From positions 557,664 through 621,663 of the forward strand of contig NMRB01000085.1 of the NCBI GenBank assembly GCA_002633025.1: 64,000 nt of DNA, in the 5' to 3' direction. The notes under the pieces are model-generated. The model saw only the letters and a program-made list of their open reading frames with translations, was not told the DNA's origin and did no database searches. The stretch comes from Notospermus geniculatus. Its lineage: Eukaryota > Nemertea > Pilidiophora > Heteronemertea > Lineidae. A program made the translations under genes and the position numbers. This document shows positions 21,709-35,000 of the stretch, one piece after another (position 1 is the stretch's first letter; the number at the start of each line of letters is the position of its first letter).

Positions 21709-23442
21709 TGCAACCGGCCCCTGATTACTAGCATTTGGAAAATTCTGAGTATGAGACTTACGTACATGTACGTATTTGCCATTTTTGGCTGATGAGTGGT
21801 GTCCAAACCGAATGTAGATTCTGCATTATGTTCTGTACAGCAATTCTCGGTATGACCAAGACGGTATGACAAAACAGAATAAAAACTCGAACAGAAATTG
21901 AAATCCCAAGGGGTTTCTCACAAAATATTTACAACCTAATCTTTTTTTGCATTTTGAAGTTTGTGCAAAAGAATAAACAAATGATCTTCATCTAATGATA
22001 TATTTCCCATATCAAAATCTTTCGTATTCAAAACATTACAATGACTTCTGCACATATTCAGGGTGTTTAAAAAAGTGCTAATAAAACTACCAATAAAAGT
22101 CAGTGGTAAAAATTGCTGATGATTTTTAATTTTGGCATATTTTCCAAAGTTACGCGGCAGAAATATGAACTATATGTACGTAGATGTAGTAACAAATGAA
22201 TTTTATCTGTCGGAAAGTAACCCGTTCCAATGAATGGATATTACATAATATGGGTACAAATAATATACAATGATTTTTACACAGGCCAATTTTACCGCTA
22301 CATTTTAGAGTTGGTGACTTTTATCGCGTTATGAAGTGGAGTGCCTGCACAGGCCTAATTTTACCACCCCTGATAATTGCCCTAACCCAAGTTTATATTT
22401 CTACCAACAAACTTGGAATCTGGCACTTTGATCAAAAGTTTTTAATACATTGTACTTTCTACCATCAGATTTTTTTAAACACCCTGTTGCTACATGGGCT
22501 ACATTGCCATAGTATGTCATTCACAACTACTGAATGAAACTGAAGGCTATGAAGCTACATTACGAGCAGTATACAAAATGTCAAAACGTAGCTGTTGATT
22601 ATATCAGATGCAAATGAAAAAAAAAATCACCAATACAGTGTAGTTATCTACGCCATCTTTTAACTAATATCTTCCTTCCTCAGGAACCTTTCATCCGCTC
22701 CCACAAAAAGACGTTTTCTGCCGTTTGTGTCGGCTTTTCCGTCATGGCCCAAAACGTAGGTAGTTCAGAGACTACATGTACTTAATTCAATGCCGTCCAT
22801 TCCATTCCAAACCCTTTTACCTTTTTTTACTGTATATTCAATGAACTGAACATTTATTGATGAAGAAACCTGAGACGAATTTTTAGATCGCTTTTAAGAA
22901 ATTCAGTTTATTCGTACTGCCTTTGAATTTTTGCTTCAAAGCAAATACATCTATGTAAGGACACCCAATGCTTTGTCCTTCTACTAATACTGAGTACATT
23001 AACATGAACTAAGGCAATACATGACACAAATATACATGGTACATACTGATATGTCTCCCGACACGCTCATCCACATGAATAATGAATAAAAAAATTCCCA
23101 CTTTATACACCTCAATCATGCCGTGATGGCCAATGTTACACCATTAGTGTCGGAGAGTATTTGATGGCATGAGTCTTCTTAGCCTGAATTATGATGATAT
23201 ATCGAGTCCTCCAACATGGTGCATGAAATTCTATGATGCCATTCATTTTCAGCCAGCAACCACGCCTCATTTCACCAGCTGAATGCAGTGCATGGTTCTA
23301 CATCCAACACAGACACTCTTCGAAAAGCGGCAACTGTCAACAGAACTGCAAGAACTCTATTAATGTGGACTACTGGCAACTGTGTGAGACCATGGAGGTA
23401 TTTTTATAACAACTCCATGGTGAGACTCTCCTAAACAAGTAC

Positions 23443-23572
23443 CCTTGAATTCCTCTAAAAGCTGTCGAGTCTGTTCATTCAGCTGGTCCATATTGCCTGG
23501 AATCCTGTTATAGTCCCTGGTTGCATCTTTGCGTTCTTCACGAAGTCTGATCAGTTGATGAAGATGATTTCT
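23443..23572 (-). CDS. Candidate coiled-coil exon
   Basis: 130 bp between an acceptor (ttgtacag type, AG at 23574-23573) and a GTACTT donor. It is open for 43 codons plus one base: HLHQLIRLREERKDATRDYN, then MDQLNEQTRQLLEEFK. Leu/Ile spacing suggests a coiled coil, as in trimerising stalks of membrane collagens, but no other exon of its gene is certain. It could belong to the collagen gene cluster or to another gene. The ~20-kb duplication begins inside it (23557), so copy 2 has only its first 17 bases (44754-44770). Confidence 0.4.
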
Positions 23573-23833
23573 CTGTACATGGTTGATATTCCCTGACTAT
23601 TTACACATTAACTACCTCACTAACTTCACCATGGATTAGGACTGAAAAACAAGACAACATAATGCTCATGTTCATGACTTATCCCGACGTCACCAGTCAG
23701 GAACTACATGTACATGTAGGCCTACACGTACATATTGTACATAGAAGTAGCCTGCACGGAGCTGCTTACTATGTTCAATGCATGCAAGTGAAATTCACCA
23801 CATTGTGACAATGTCACGTTTGCATAAAGCTAG

Positions 23834-24140
23834 CAGCACACGTCACCACTTTCGTTGCTCGTAGGCCTACAGGCAATTTTTGTGGCGGTTGCCGGTTTAC
23901 AGCATACGTCACCACTCAGTGGTCTCGTGTGCTGCTGATGGCCACGCATCACCACAACTGCAACTAGGAGCAATTTCGAGGTGAGAAATCAAACCGGTTT
24001 GATTTTCGGCAACTTGTGGCCACCACAGAATTTCCGTGGTGAGTGCTCGTTGCCAGCCACAGCACACTTGGCCATTTTCGTGGCGACCACGAAAATTGCC
24101 TGTATGAGCAACGAAAGTGGTGACGTACATGTATGCTGCA
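23834..24140. mobile_element. MITE with GCACACGTCACCACTTTCG ends (copy 1)
   Basis: Ends CACGTCACCACTTTCGTTGC and GCAACGAAAGTGGTGACG, inner GGCAATTTT/AAAATTGCC. The counterpart in the second copy is 45018-45282 and differs by internal deletions. Confidence 0.75.
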
Positions 24141-24910
24141 GGCTTAAGTTCAACTCTGATGCGATGGCGTTATTTGCAGGTATACATGTATGCAACGTCC
24201 GATATTTTGAGGGCCATATCCATTGATCTCATTTGCCAAAACAGTCACACCGTCTGTAATCTTTGCTTTTCTCTCGTCTGCGGTTGAAATGCATAGGAAA
24301 CTATAAATCGCTCGAGGAAGACATTGAAGCTTGGAATTGAATCCAGCATTCCTGGTTTTTTTCCTCCGCCCGTTTTTCAAGTTCACATCTTCCATTTCAG
24401 TCACCCTTAGCCGCCTAGGAGCGTCTTTTAGACCTTCCTTAACCGATACTACGATACTCGAACTTCTTTCTCTGTTGCCCAGGTAGTGTGCAAAACGAAC
24501 TGCAGTTATAATATATACATGTAGGCACAGTCAACCTTTTTACAGTGACACTACGTTTCGCAGAGACCCATCAACATAGAGCAAATTCAGGTCCAACATG
24601 GGCGATAGGACCTCCCCGAAAGCTTCCTGTGAGAAGCAATATCTACAAGGAATTGTCGACTAAATGCGTTGCACAACGGGCGGTACAGAATACCTTACAC
24701 ATGTAGGTATGAGGTTTGGCAGAATGTAAAAGATTGTTAGCAATGGCTTGTAAAATTGTTAGATAATAGAGATTATTCCAAGGAAGATGCAGTCCTTTTG
24801 TGATGCTCAACGGATAAATTGTAGACACACGGCACGGCGAAGGTGTTTTATATATGATCGTATCCATATGGCTTTGGCGTATTTGGATAATGCGCTAAGG
24901 GGGCAACTCT

Positions 24911-25075
24911 CAGGCGCGGATCCGGGGGGACGGCGCACCCCCCTTTCGGCCAACAAATCTGTAAAATCGACCGCGAAATTCTGAAATTTGAAGCAAACGA
25001 TTGAAATTCACCGCAAATTTCAATGTTTCTAGCACAGTGCGCCCCCTCTTTTCTGAAATCGTGGATCCCCGCCTG
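24911..25075. mobile_element. CAGGCGCGGATCC element with ACTCT target duplication
   Basis: 165 bp with ends CAGGCGCGGATCC and GGATCCCCGCCTG. ACTCT flanks at 24906-24910 and 25076-25080. The second copy of the block (near 45955) lacks it. Confidence 0.9.
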
Positions 25076-25568
25076 ACTCTGACAAAAATCACATAAATGA
25101 ACTGCACCTCCCCGCCTACAGATATTCATCAGGTGAAAGCCACAAATCCTATACATTAAGCGTTAGAGGGACCCTCCACCTCTGCTCACCTCATGCTGAC
25201 GCTTTATGGAGAACCCTGAAATTATGTACAGGTGATTGTCAAGTTCAGACAATGCTAGGCATTGGAAAATAATTCATGCTGAATCATGCTAAACCTGAAA
25301 GAAAGATTTCAACCATGCATTTGCCTGTCTTTGTTTCCTAAATTTCATGCTACCTGATTTAATTGGCCAAATGGCAGATATTTCATCCCGTCCAGTGAAA
25401 ATTACTCTTCATGGTTTTTCCTAAAATTTCTTGGAATGCTGAGACGGAGATTGGAAGCACTCTCCTTGTCAGTGCATAATGATTGAAATCTGACCTATCA
25501 GGTTAGCTTTATATGTGGCGGAGGAAAGTCACAGGGGTTCTTAGAAGTTCCGACTGTAAAGCATTCAG

Positions 25569-25692
25569 GGCCCATATTCATAAAACCTTGCTAGGCTTAC
25601 ATGTAGTTGCCTGCTAAAGTGCCTAGTTTGTACAGGCCAGTGTACACAACTAGCAGCCAAAAGCTACCACGCTGGTTTTATGAATATGGGCC
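25569..25692. mobile_element. GGCCCATATTCATAAA hairpin MITE (copy 1 only)
   Basis: Ends GGCCCATATTCATAAAA and TTTTATGAATATGGGCC. Flanked by CAG on the left and CTG on the right; the empty site in copy 2 (near 46874) reads CTG once. Confidence 0.85.
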
Positions 25693-25906
25693 CTGGTTAA
25701 TATGGAAGAGCAACTTGTCACTTCTGTAACTTTGTTTTAAAAATTCTCTGAGTTGAATCTGAGGATTTCTGGTACCGGTATAGCGAAATAGATTTTCATC
25801 ACCATTACACACAAAGAACGAAAGTTGACATTTCGGTACAACAGTTTTAGCCAGTTACACTGCAGAGGTACATGTACTGTGTATGAATACGGTTATGAAT
25901 CTAACC

Positions 25907-26056
25907 TTAAGGTGCCCCTTTGCTCGAAGTTGAGGAACTAACAGGGATTGTGAGTGCACCCTTAATAGGTATCCTGTCATCACAGCCAGGGATGCCAGGG
26001 ATGGGAAACCCGGTTTCTTTATCAACTGGGCATGGTGCATCGAAACCAGGTAAACC
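25907..26056 (-). CDS. Collagen-type terminal exon, copy 1
   Basis: 49 codons plus TAA, acceptor ttcgtag. It begins [16 protein letters not shown] and continues [11 protein letters not shown], a variant of the two-cysteine motif, then a Ser/Thr-rich tail. A possible donor just past the stop (GGTTAG) would not remove the stop. 3' UTR and poly(A) signal were not identified. Confidence 0.75.
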   Translation of the reverse strand, partial: GLPGFDAPCPVDKETGFPIPGIPGCDDRIPIKGALTIPVSSSTSSKGAP

Positions 26057-29000
26057 CTACGAAAAGACAGGCACATGCATCATGCAATTAGTAACAGTAT
26101 GCGTTTGATACAACGTAGGCAACGTACAAACGCTGATGCACTGCAAAGGAGTAAGTGAGAGTTATTTGATAGTGTCGTTAAAAGAACTTCAGGATTTCTT
26201 GGACCTGAAAGTTGAAATAACGGCAGTTAGAATACGATGTTAGTTGGAAGAAGTCCATACCAGGTGGAGTTTCACAAGGAACCTGTCATCCATGCATCAT
26301 ACAAAATATTGTTCAGGCTAAGTGAAAAATTTGGATATATCAACTGGCTGATGGAAGCATACTCCGTCGGTCTTTCTGGGATATTAGACTCGCAATTTCG
26401 TTGCACATTTTCCCAAAAGACATTCCATGCATGCGGCATTACATGCCAGTCCTCCTTTTCTCTAATAATATCCGCCCTACAAAACTTAGGTGATGCTGCT
26501 GTCATACCAATCAAAATTGCAAATAAAAATTAATTGAAGCTGGAAATATCAACTATCTGAAAAAATATCAAAATTCATTGTGTAAAAAATGATATGAACT
26601 CAGGCAATGCAACGTTTTGTGACGCGCAGTGAACGAATGATCTTCACATTTCAATTAATGAAGGTGTGGAGATAGACTATGCATTGTTCCCATTGAAGAG
26701 TATGCATTGTTCCCATTGAAGAGTATGCATTGTTCCCATTGAAGAGTATGCATTTTCCCCATTGAAGTCGGAATGACTAAAAACACACAAATTGATTATA
26801 CATGTAGGCCCACAATAATTTTCTTATTTCAAAGTACTGTACTGTACATGTAGTACATGTATCCACTGATAACGAAAAACAGCGCAGAAATTTCTGATCT
26901 AAATTACATGTATTTTTCTATAATGTCTGCAGAATTTGACATGTAATGTGTATGAACCGAGTACATAGGAAAACTAAATGATAAAATCATGAGCCACACT
27001 CTTGCCTCAATGGAAATAACGCCAATCTATCCCAACACCTAGGGAACAACGACACATCAAGGCAGATGTAGTTACCTCATTCTTCGGTGGTATCCTTTTA
27101 CCCGCTGTAGTTTTTTTAGTTGTTCTAGTTGGTCTTTGACTTGACCAGCTTGTCGTCCAGTGCGGCATGGCAGTGGCAGAATCGTAACCCTATTGGACAT
27201 TGACAGTTCATAGTGAAAACAAGATCAACTAGGTGAGATGTCTGGGGCAGAGCAAATGTCAGTCAAAAGATAATGATATCTAACATGGTAATGATATTCA
27301 TCTTCTTCAAAAAATCAAGACCATTGAAATATTGTACACCTCACATGGTGATGATGTTCATCTTCTTCAAATATCAAGACCATTGAAATATTGTACACCT
27401 CACATGGTGATGATATTCATCTTCTTCAAATATCAATACCAGTGAAATATTGTACACCTCACATGGTGATGATACTCATCTTCTTCAAATATCAAGACCA
27501 TTGAAATATTGAACACTTGCTCCTTTCCAAACACCTCTCTTCATCCCGATAGATCGAAGGTAGATCCAATTGCCATAACACAAACCAAGAGTAAAAGAAA
27601 GAAAATAATAACCATGATGAACTTTTATCACCATTCCATATTTTTAACGTTTCAAATTACATGATGTCAAAATGATCTTGTTATGGATCTACCTCCCACC
27701 TTTCAGGACTCGTAGCAGTAACTTACAAAATGTATCTCTTTTGGTGTCATCTGGTGTGCGACCTTGTCCGTGTTGGTTGTGTGTAGCGCGAGCAGTGGGT
27801 GAGCTGTGCAAAAAGCTTTCTAATATTGTGGAGCATGTGGTCGGTGCACAACACAAACGTGTCTAAGCTGTGACATGTAGAGTGCAATTTAACCCACAGA
27901 AAGAGAAGTACACACTGTCGCATTTTTGAATCGCACATAAAGCATTTTTAATGTACTTTGTTTTAAAGTTTTCATATGTCTGTATGAACTGTTTATTTGT
28001 AAACATTCAACTTGTTTATTAATTCATTTAAAACATTTATTAATATTTATTAACAGGAATCATAAAGTTAGCCAAACAGAACACCACAAGACAGAAGCAT
28101 AAAGCCTAAAGCGCAGAAGGATGGGGGAGCTTGCTTTGGTCTGGGTGCACGCGCATTCGCAGGAAGCATTGCAAGGTACACTATGTAGGCTGTATGATTT
28201 ATGTTGGGTTTTATGACATAAGTGAGAACCACCTTGCTTGATGATAAATGTAAGCCAGTACGACTATATTGATGAAACCATGTTACTAAAGAGAAGAGTT
28301 GTTCCCAGCACAACAACAGGGCGAGTAATTTAGCATATTTTTTTGTAGCAGACCTCTTCAGAGAACCGCAGTAGGCCTAGTCCTTACCATGATTATGAAA
28401 AGCGAAAATAAAAGAGTCCATCATTGATATCCTGTCCCAAAGAATATAGAAGAAGGGAATTTAGAATCAAGGTTTAATCAAAATATAATGTTCTTTTAAG
28501 GTCTTAAAGGTGCTCTAGTTCGAATTGTAAACATTACGGTGTGCCCCCTATTGTCAACTTCTGGTACTAACAAATCAGATAAAATCGAATTAAATCTCGC
28601 CTTTCACAACTTTTTGTTTGTTTTTGAGCGTAAAATCATAAATATATTTCAGTTACAAAAATATTTATCAAGATAGATATAAAAATAGATAACATTAATG
28701 TTTTGGTATACACGGTGCTGCCACCTGTCCGAGGAAAAATAACTATTATAATCAACCATGTAAATAAACAAACCGTAATGTTTACAATTCGAACTAGGGC
28801 ACCTTTAACTTAAATGCCAAAACAAAGTTCATTGAGAATTCCAAAACATTATCGCATGCACTGATTCATTTTGAGGCAGATCAAAACAGGCTTCTCTATA
28901 TGGGAAAAGGAGGGAACAAAAATGTATCATCAAAGGGAGTAATCATTCTGCAGATTTTTTAAAAATTTTAAACATTTTTTGCAATAAATGGCCTTGGAGT

Positions 29001-32000
29001 AGAAAGTAACTATTGAAATGTTCACGAGATCTTTATATCAAAAGGAAGATTGTTAAGTCAGAACAGCTACATGTAAATAGTGATCATATGTTACGATTGA
29101 ACGTCACTAATATGTGTACATGCATTAGTACTTAAACCATTAGGTATCACAACGTTGGGAAGCTAGGCTTTAACGTTTAAGATATATGACCATATACGAC
29201 GGTTAACGCCGCGAAGTCAGAACAATAGCTATATGTACACAGCAAAGCGACATGTACATGTACATGTATTACAACAACACGGCAACATATCGAAAGCTCT
29301 GACACTATCCAGGAGATAAGCTGGGACACAGGTGTAGTGTAAATGAATAGGCTGAACAGAGGGAAATCATCACAATTGCGAATTTTCAACACTGATTGGT
29401 ACGTACCACAATGGTACTAAATATTGCCATGTGATTGTCAACAAGGCTAAGCTGTTACACATCACACAATCTTTTAAACATTGCGAAGCTATTTCGATTC
29501 CACTATCCCTATGCAAAAGCAACACGAAGTATGTGGATGAACGAAGATAACTAGACAGTAGGGAGGTTTCGAAATCAAACGATAAACATAAATTTTACGA
29601 CAACGTTATTTTTCATACTACGCATTAACCAGATTTTATATTGCATTTTCGGTACAAAAATAAAGTTGTCGTTAACGTTTACGTTTACCGTTTGATTTCG
29701 AAACCTCCCTATTATAGACCGAGACAACGACATTGGCTGGAGATAATGCTGAAGAACTCCCCCATCTTACCCCATCTTACATGTACAATGTACCATATCC
29801 CAACTTTTACATGTATCTCCATTCTTAAAAGGTTTTTCTTATTACATGTACATGTAATTTGTACGATGCTACATATAGGTAGGCCTAATGTAAAAAGTTG
29901 TTTGATGAACCGAACTTTGTCCATTGGAACCTAAACTTTAACACCTGAGTGACGATTATTTTTACCTCTGACCATTGATATTCACTCTATACCGGATATC
30001 ACGCGTGATGGACTCGAAGAAGGCTAAGCCCGTGCCTTCAGATCAAATTGTATTCCACTTACTGAAAAATAGGCCTTTTGGTTCATGAGAAATGGATGTG
30101 GCGAGGGAGGCGATGAATTGATGGTCACAGGATAGGGGAAGAGGAAAAGGCTATAAAATAACAAAAATACTGATAATAAAAACTAAACAACAAATCTAAG
30201 TGAACTTCGCAGTCTCCTAACGATAAACTAAGTAACTCAGCGATTTATTATTCTATGAAGTGCACAGGGTACATTTGACTCGGTCTTCTTTCGTCACATG
30301 CTTCTTGGAAAATAAATGTTAAACTTTCAATGTATGCACCTGTAACAGGTCAGTGAAAATGTCAAATTTTGTTTTTAAAAGATCTTCAAATTTTATTCTG
30401 AAACATTTGACAATGACGACTGTGGCAATAACCTATTCCGCTGATTGAATTCAGGGACAAATTTAATCCGTAGTGATCCTTTATTTCGCGAGGGGCTTCT
30501 TTTTATATTTCAATGTGCCATCAAAGCACAATTCGTCTGATGAAGAACACCTCAGTGGGGAAACTGCGTAAAAAAGAAACAACGTCGAAAAGATAAAGAT
30601 TTCGATAAAATACGTGTTAATAAACAGTAGGTTTCCATTGGAAAGGAAAGAAAACATCATGCTAAAATACTGGCATCCAAATGAATGTCAAGATTTCAAT
30701 GAGGCAATTGCGAAGGATGAAAATTTATTTGCTAAAATAATCAAAAGACTCTGCAAAGATCAGCCAGCCATTGTACGAGACATTGAACAGACATTGAACG
30801 AAAACAACCAGAACAAGGCCAAGTTCTCTTCCGATCTTACCGGTGGTGATCTCCATCAAAATTCACATGAAATAAGTCAAGGAAAAGAATAACATTCCAC
30901 AGGCTGAATGGTATCCTTGTTTCCTTTGTGCCATAGTAAGATATTGTGAATTCTTGGTGGAGGCCACCACCTTCAGCATCAGTTCCAAATAAACAGGGAC
31001 TCCTGCTCACATCTCGAGGTACATGTAATGATAGATGCAATTGGTTTGGAGAACTTTCAAGAGTCTCTGTCTGCTAAATTGAAAGATCATTGAACTTGGC
31101 CAAACAATCATGCTTGTTAGTCACGGGGCAGTAGTATTACCTTGAGTAATGTGACAAAAGGACATCCTTTTATGGGGTAACCATCGTCACCAAGTGGGCA
31201 AGGCTGATCTATCTTTCCTCGTATAAAGCCCTAGATAAGGGGGAAAAGCTGAAACATTAGCTTCGGCACATAATGCAGGGCATGGGATCATGTTGAGACA
31301 CTAATTTTAGTCATGGTCTGGATAGTAATATTTAAATCAGGATTAATGACATTTTAATAAATATATGAAATAACACAATCAACAAATGCCACGGTCAGTT
31401 TCTTTTGACTTCATAATCTTCAGATATGTTCCAATATTAACAACAATTTTTTGAACTTAAAACTCTTTCAAAACCATAAATCTTACATTATATTTATTTT
31501 TATGTCCCACTTCATTCCTATTATGCCACAATGAAAATCACAATTAAAACATTATGAAGGAAATCATCTAAACAACATCACAGCACACAGTCCAAATACA
31601 CCTACATGTATCACCGATGAAATCAAAACAGAAACTAACATTTACATGCACATGTACTTTAATCACATTATATGTATTTGATCACATTACTAAAACAAAA
31701 GTCATGGTAGATGCTTTTACTACTAATTGACAGTATCATATACCAACAATCTCTTTCATACTATTTATTTTTCAACCAAATCTTAACTTAATTCTAAAAA
31801 TTTTAACAGTACATAATATATTTCATTTATTCTTTTTTATACATGTATACTTCACATTAGATTTATAGCAACCACTTTTCGCTTTTCGAGCGACGGCTGT
31901 AGAACCAGTCATAATAATTCTCTTATTTTACATGTATCTTTTTACTTTGTATTGCATTTCCTTCAATTTATTTAGTATACATGTATTTTTGTTATGGAAA

Positions 32001-35000
32001 AGATAACAGGATACATCGTATTACATCATTGTTTCTCACAGTCCATTTACATGTTGCAACCACTTTAAATTGCTCCTCAAGCCATGGCTGCAAAACTACT
32101 GTTCATTCCAAATCCCAATGGCGCGAGGTTTTCAGCCGATATCTCTGCAACGGCTGGGTCAAATTCAACATACCATACATCAATTAACTTGTCTTTCTTG
32201 CCGGTATCTTTCTGCTATCTTCATTTTTCGCGTAAGGCCTGCATAACGGATCCCTTTCTCAAAACCCATTTCATTTCGCTATTTCATTTCAAAATGGCCG
32301 CCACTTCGGCCGTAAACACGAACTGTGATTTGTGAAAGAACTTTTTTTCTGTCACGATTTTCGGGAAAATGACAGTGATGATGACTGTACCGCCAAGAAG
32401 ACAAGTCGATTGACGTATGTTTCATCAAAATCGGCCCAGCCGTTGCGGAGCTATCGTTGATAANGTAATGATAGATGCAATTGGTTTGGAGAACTTTCAT
32501 GAGTCCCTGTCTGCTAAATTGAAAGATCATTGAACTTGGCCAAACAATCATGCTTGTTAGTCACGGGGCAGTAGTATTACCTTGAGTAATGTGACAAAAG
32601 GACATCCTTTTATGGGGTAACCATCGTCACCAAGTGGGCAAGGCTGATCTATCTTTCCTCGTATAAAGCCCTAGATAAGGGGGAAAAGCTGAAACATTAG
32701 CTTTGGCACATAATGCAGGGCATGGGATCATGTTGAGACACTAATTTTAGTCATGGTCTGAATAGTAATATTTAAATCAGGATTAATGACATTTTAATAA
32801 ATATATGAAATAACACAACCAACAAACGCCACGGTCAATTTCTTTTGACTTCATAATCTTCAGATATGTTTCCAATATTAACAACAATTTTTTGAACTTA
32901 AAACTCTTTCAAAACCATAAATCTTACATTATATTTATTTTTATGTCCCACTTCATTTCTATTATGCCACAATGAAAATCACAATTTAAACATTATGAAG
33001 GAAATCATCTAAACAACATCACAGCACACAGTCCAAATACACCTACATGTATCGCCGATGAAATCAAAACAGAAACTAACATTTACATGCACATGTACTT
33101 TAATCACATTAAATGTATTTGATCACATTACATGTACTAAAACAAATGTAATGGTAGATGCTTTTACTATAAATTGACAGTGTCATATACCAACAATCTG
33201 TTTCATACTATTTATTTTTCAATCAAATCTTAACTTTATTCTAAAAAATTTAACTGAGTGCCTGTATTTCATTTATTCTTTTTCATACATGTATACTTCA
33301 CAGAAGATTTATAGCAACAGCTTTCGCTTTTCAAGCGAAGGCTGCAGAACCAGTCATAATAATTCTTGATGTTATAACTCTTATTTATCTTTTTACTTTG
33401 TACTGCATTTCCTTCAGTTTATTTAGTATACATGTATTTTTGTTATGGAAAACATAACAGAATACATTGTATTACATCATTGTTTCTCACAGTCCATTTA
33501 CATGTTACAACCACTTTAAATTGCTCCTCAAGCCGTGGCTGCCAAACTAGTCATACATTGTAATACCTTTTCTTTGGTCTTATCCGTCTAATTCAACCTT
33601 TTACTTTGTATTGCACTTGCTTCAGTTTTTTAGTACTGTATACATGTACTTTTGTTTTATAGAAAGATCGAGGAATCAGAAAAACTTCTAAAATATAGAC
33701 TTGGAACTTTTATCGTTGTAGACATTGCTAGAATGTAACTTTGAACTCAATCTTTATCATTTTTATACATTTATTAATACGCCCAGTGTGTGGTACGCTG
33801 TGCAGGGTGCGTGTACATAGCGCAGCAGGTCAGTGCATATACATAGGTGCTGAAATTCAATATTAGGGACTTCCGTATCGTTGATCAGTGTCACGTATGA
33901 CGTATCGAGCTACATGCAATGCATTTTCTAAGTCATACGTCATACGTGACACCGATCGACGATACGGAGCGTTGCCGGAAGTCCCTATTTTGCGTGAAAA
34001 TGGAATTAACACTGATGTTAGGGTGTCACTTCACATTATCTCATTCATTCTGATGTGACAGACAAACAAAAATTTGTAATGTATTCCTGAATCCTGTAGG
34101 GCATCCCCTGCAGGTGACAAATGGGGTGGTATTCTACAATATTAACAGACCCTTGACAAGTCGAGGAAATATATCACAACCTATTATCAAGTGTTAATTC
34201 CATAACGCTAAACACATGAACATCTGCTTACCCAAATTCTTCAAGACGAATTTGAAGAAAACATCTTTTTGTGAAATTTTGAAAAGAGGGCCAGGTTCAC
34301 TGAGGCTGAAGCCTCATAGGAGCCGGGAGGGGGTGGGGTCTGGGGGCAGGCATTTTAGGGCAATCTGCCTGATTGTTGCATCTTTATGATGTCTCTGTGC
34401 CCATGCACTTTCGAATGAGAGCCGATACAGATAAATTGACTCCCTGATGCTGAGTTTCTGTATGCACAGTACAAACACCAAGTGGCAGACTGCCCTGTAA
34501 AGGCCTGTTGCTGCAAAAGTAGATAAGCATACCAGAATGGCCTTCCAATTGATTTTCTTGAAATACTATTCTAGTTGCATTAAGCAAAACAGCACAGACA
34601 ATTTATAACAATTTTTAACAGATTCCGAGACGAGCTGAAAATGAACGATGTATCCACAACAACTTGCTTTATTGGCCCTAACAATTGCCAGTTAAATGAG
34701 CCAACGTAACTGTTGACGGTCATGCGATACTTCTTGAGTCATTGGCTGATATTTATAAAAACTAGCAAATGCTTTTGCTTGAAATTTTGTAGTACATTTA
34801 CATTGGACATTGCTGTGCAAATCTTCAAAAGTATTTGGTAACTTTTATGAATACCAGCCATTGACTAAACAGATTTAAAGCGAATCGACAGTCGTTTTGT
34901 AAACAGAAGGATGATGTTTGTAAACATTGCCCTCACAGCCAATCAGAATGCAGGAAACGATGAGTATTTGTAAACAAAGATTCGTCCCCTTTTGCATTCA

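Larger units (their letters stand above)
16477..23442. other. Gene-poor stretch with many small inverted-repeat elements
   Basis: No convincing coding exon was found. The word CTTACAATGCGTACACT recurs at about 16528, 16559 and 16915. Two copies of CACCACCAACGTGTGTGTCA lie at 17545-17590. The separate hairpin elements are listed individually; the rest is AT-rich unique DNA. Confidence 0.5.
31022..33480. repeat. Local direct duplication, about 1.44-kb unit
   Basis: 31025-32095 is repeated from 32467 with few differences, including the two-cysteine exon. Copy 2 of the large block has the unit once (52864 on). The single N at the seam marks a contig join. Confidence 0.9.

Noticed and set aside
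22705-22770. Possible plus-strand exon after a good acceptor (CTTCCTCAG), with a CRLCRLFRHGPKR reading
   Set aside because: Short, no partner exons and no family match; too weak to annotate.
28068-28316. 82-codon minus-strand frame kept in both copies (50119-50367)
   Set aside because: The two copies are too similar for retention to mean anything; no domain and no splice context.
34300-34370. Gly/Pro-rich stretch (GGGAGGGGGTGGGG) suspected as a collagen exon
   Set aside because: No nine-base periodicity and no splice borders in either orientation.
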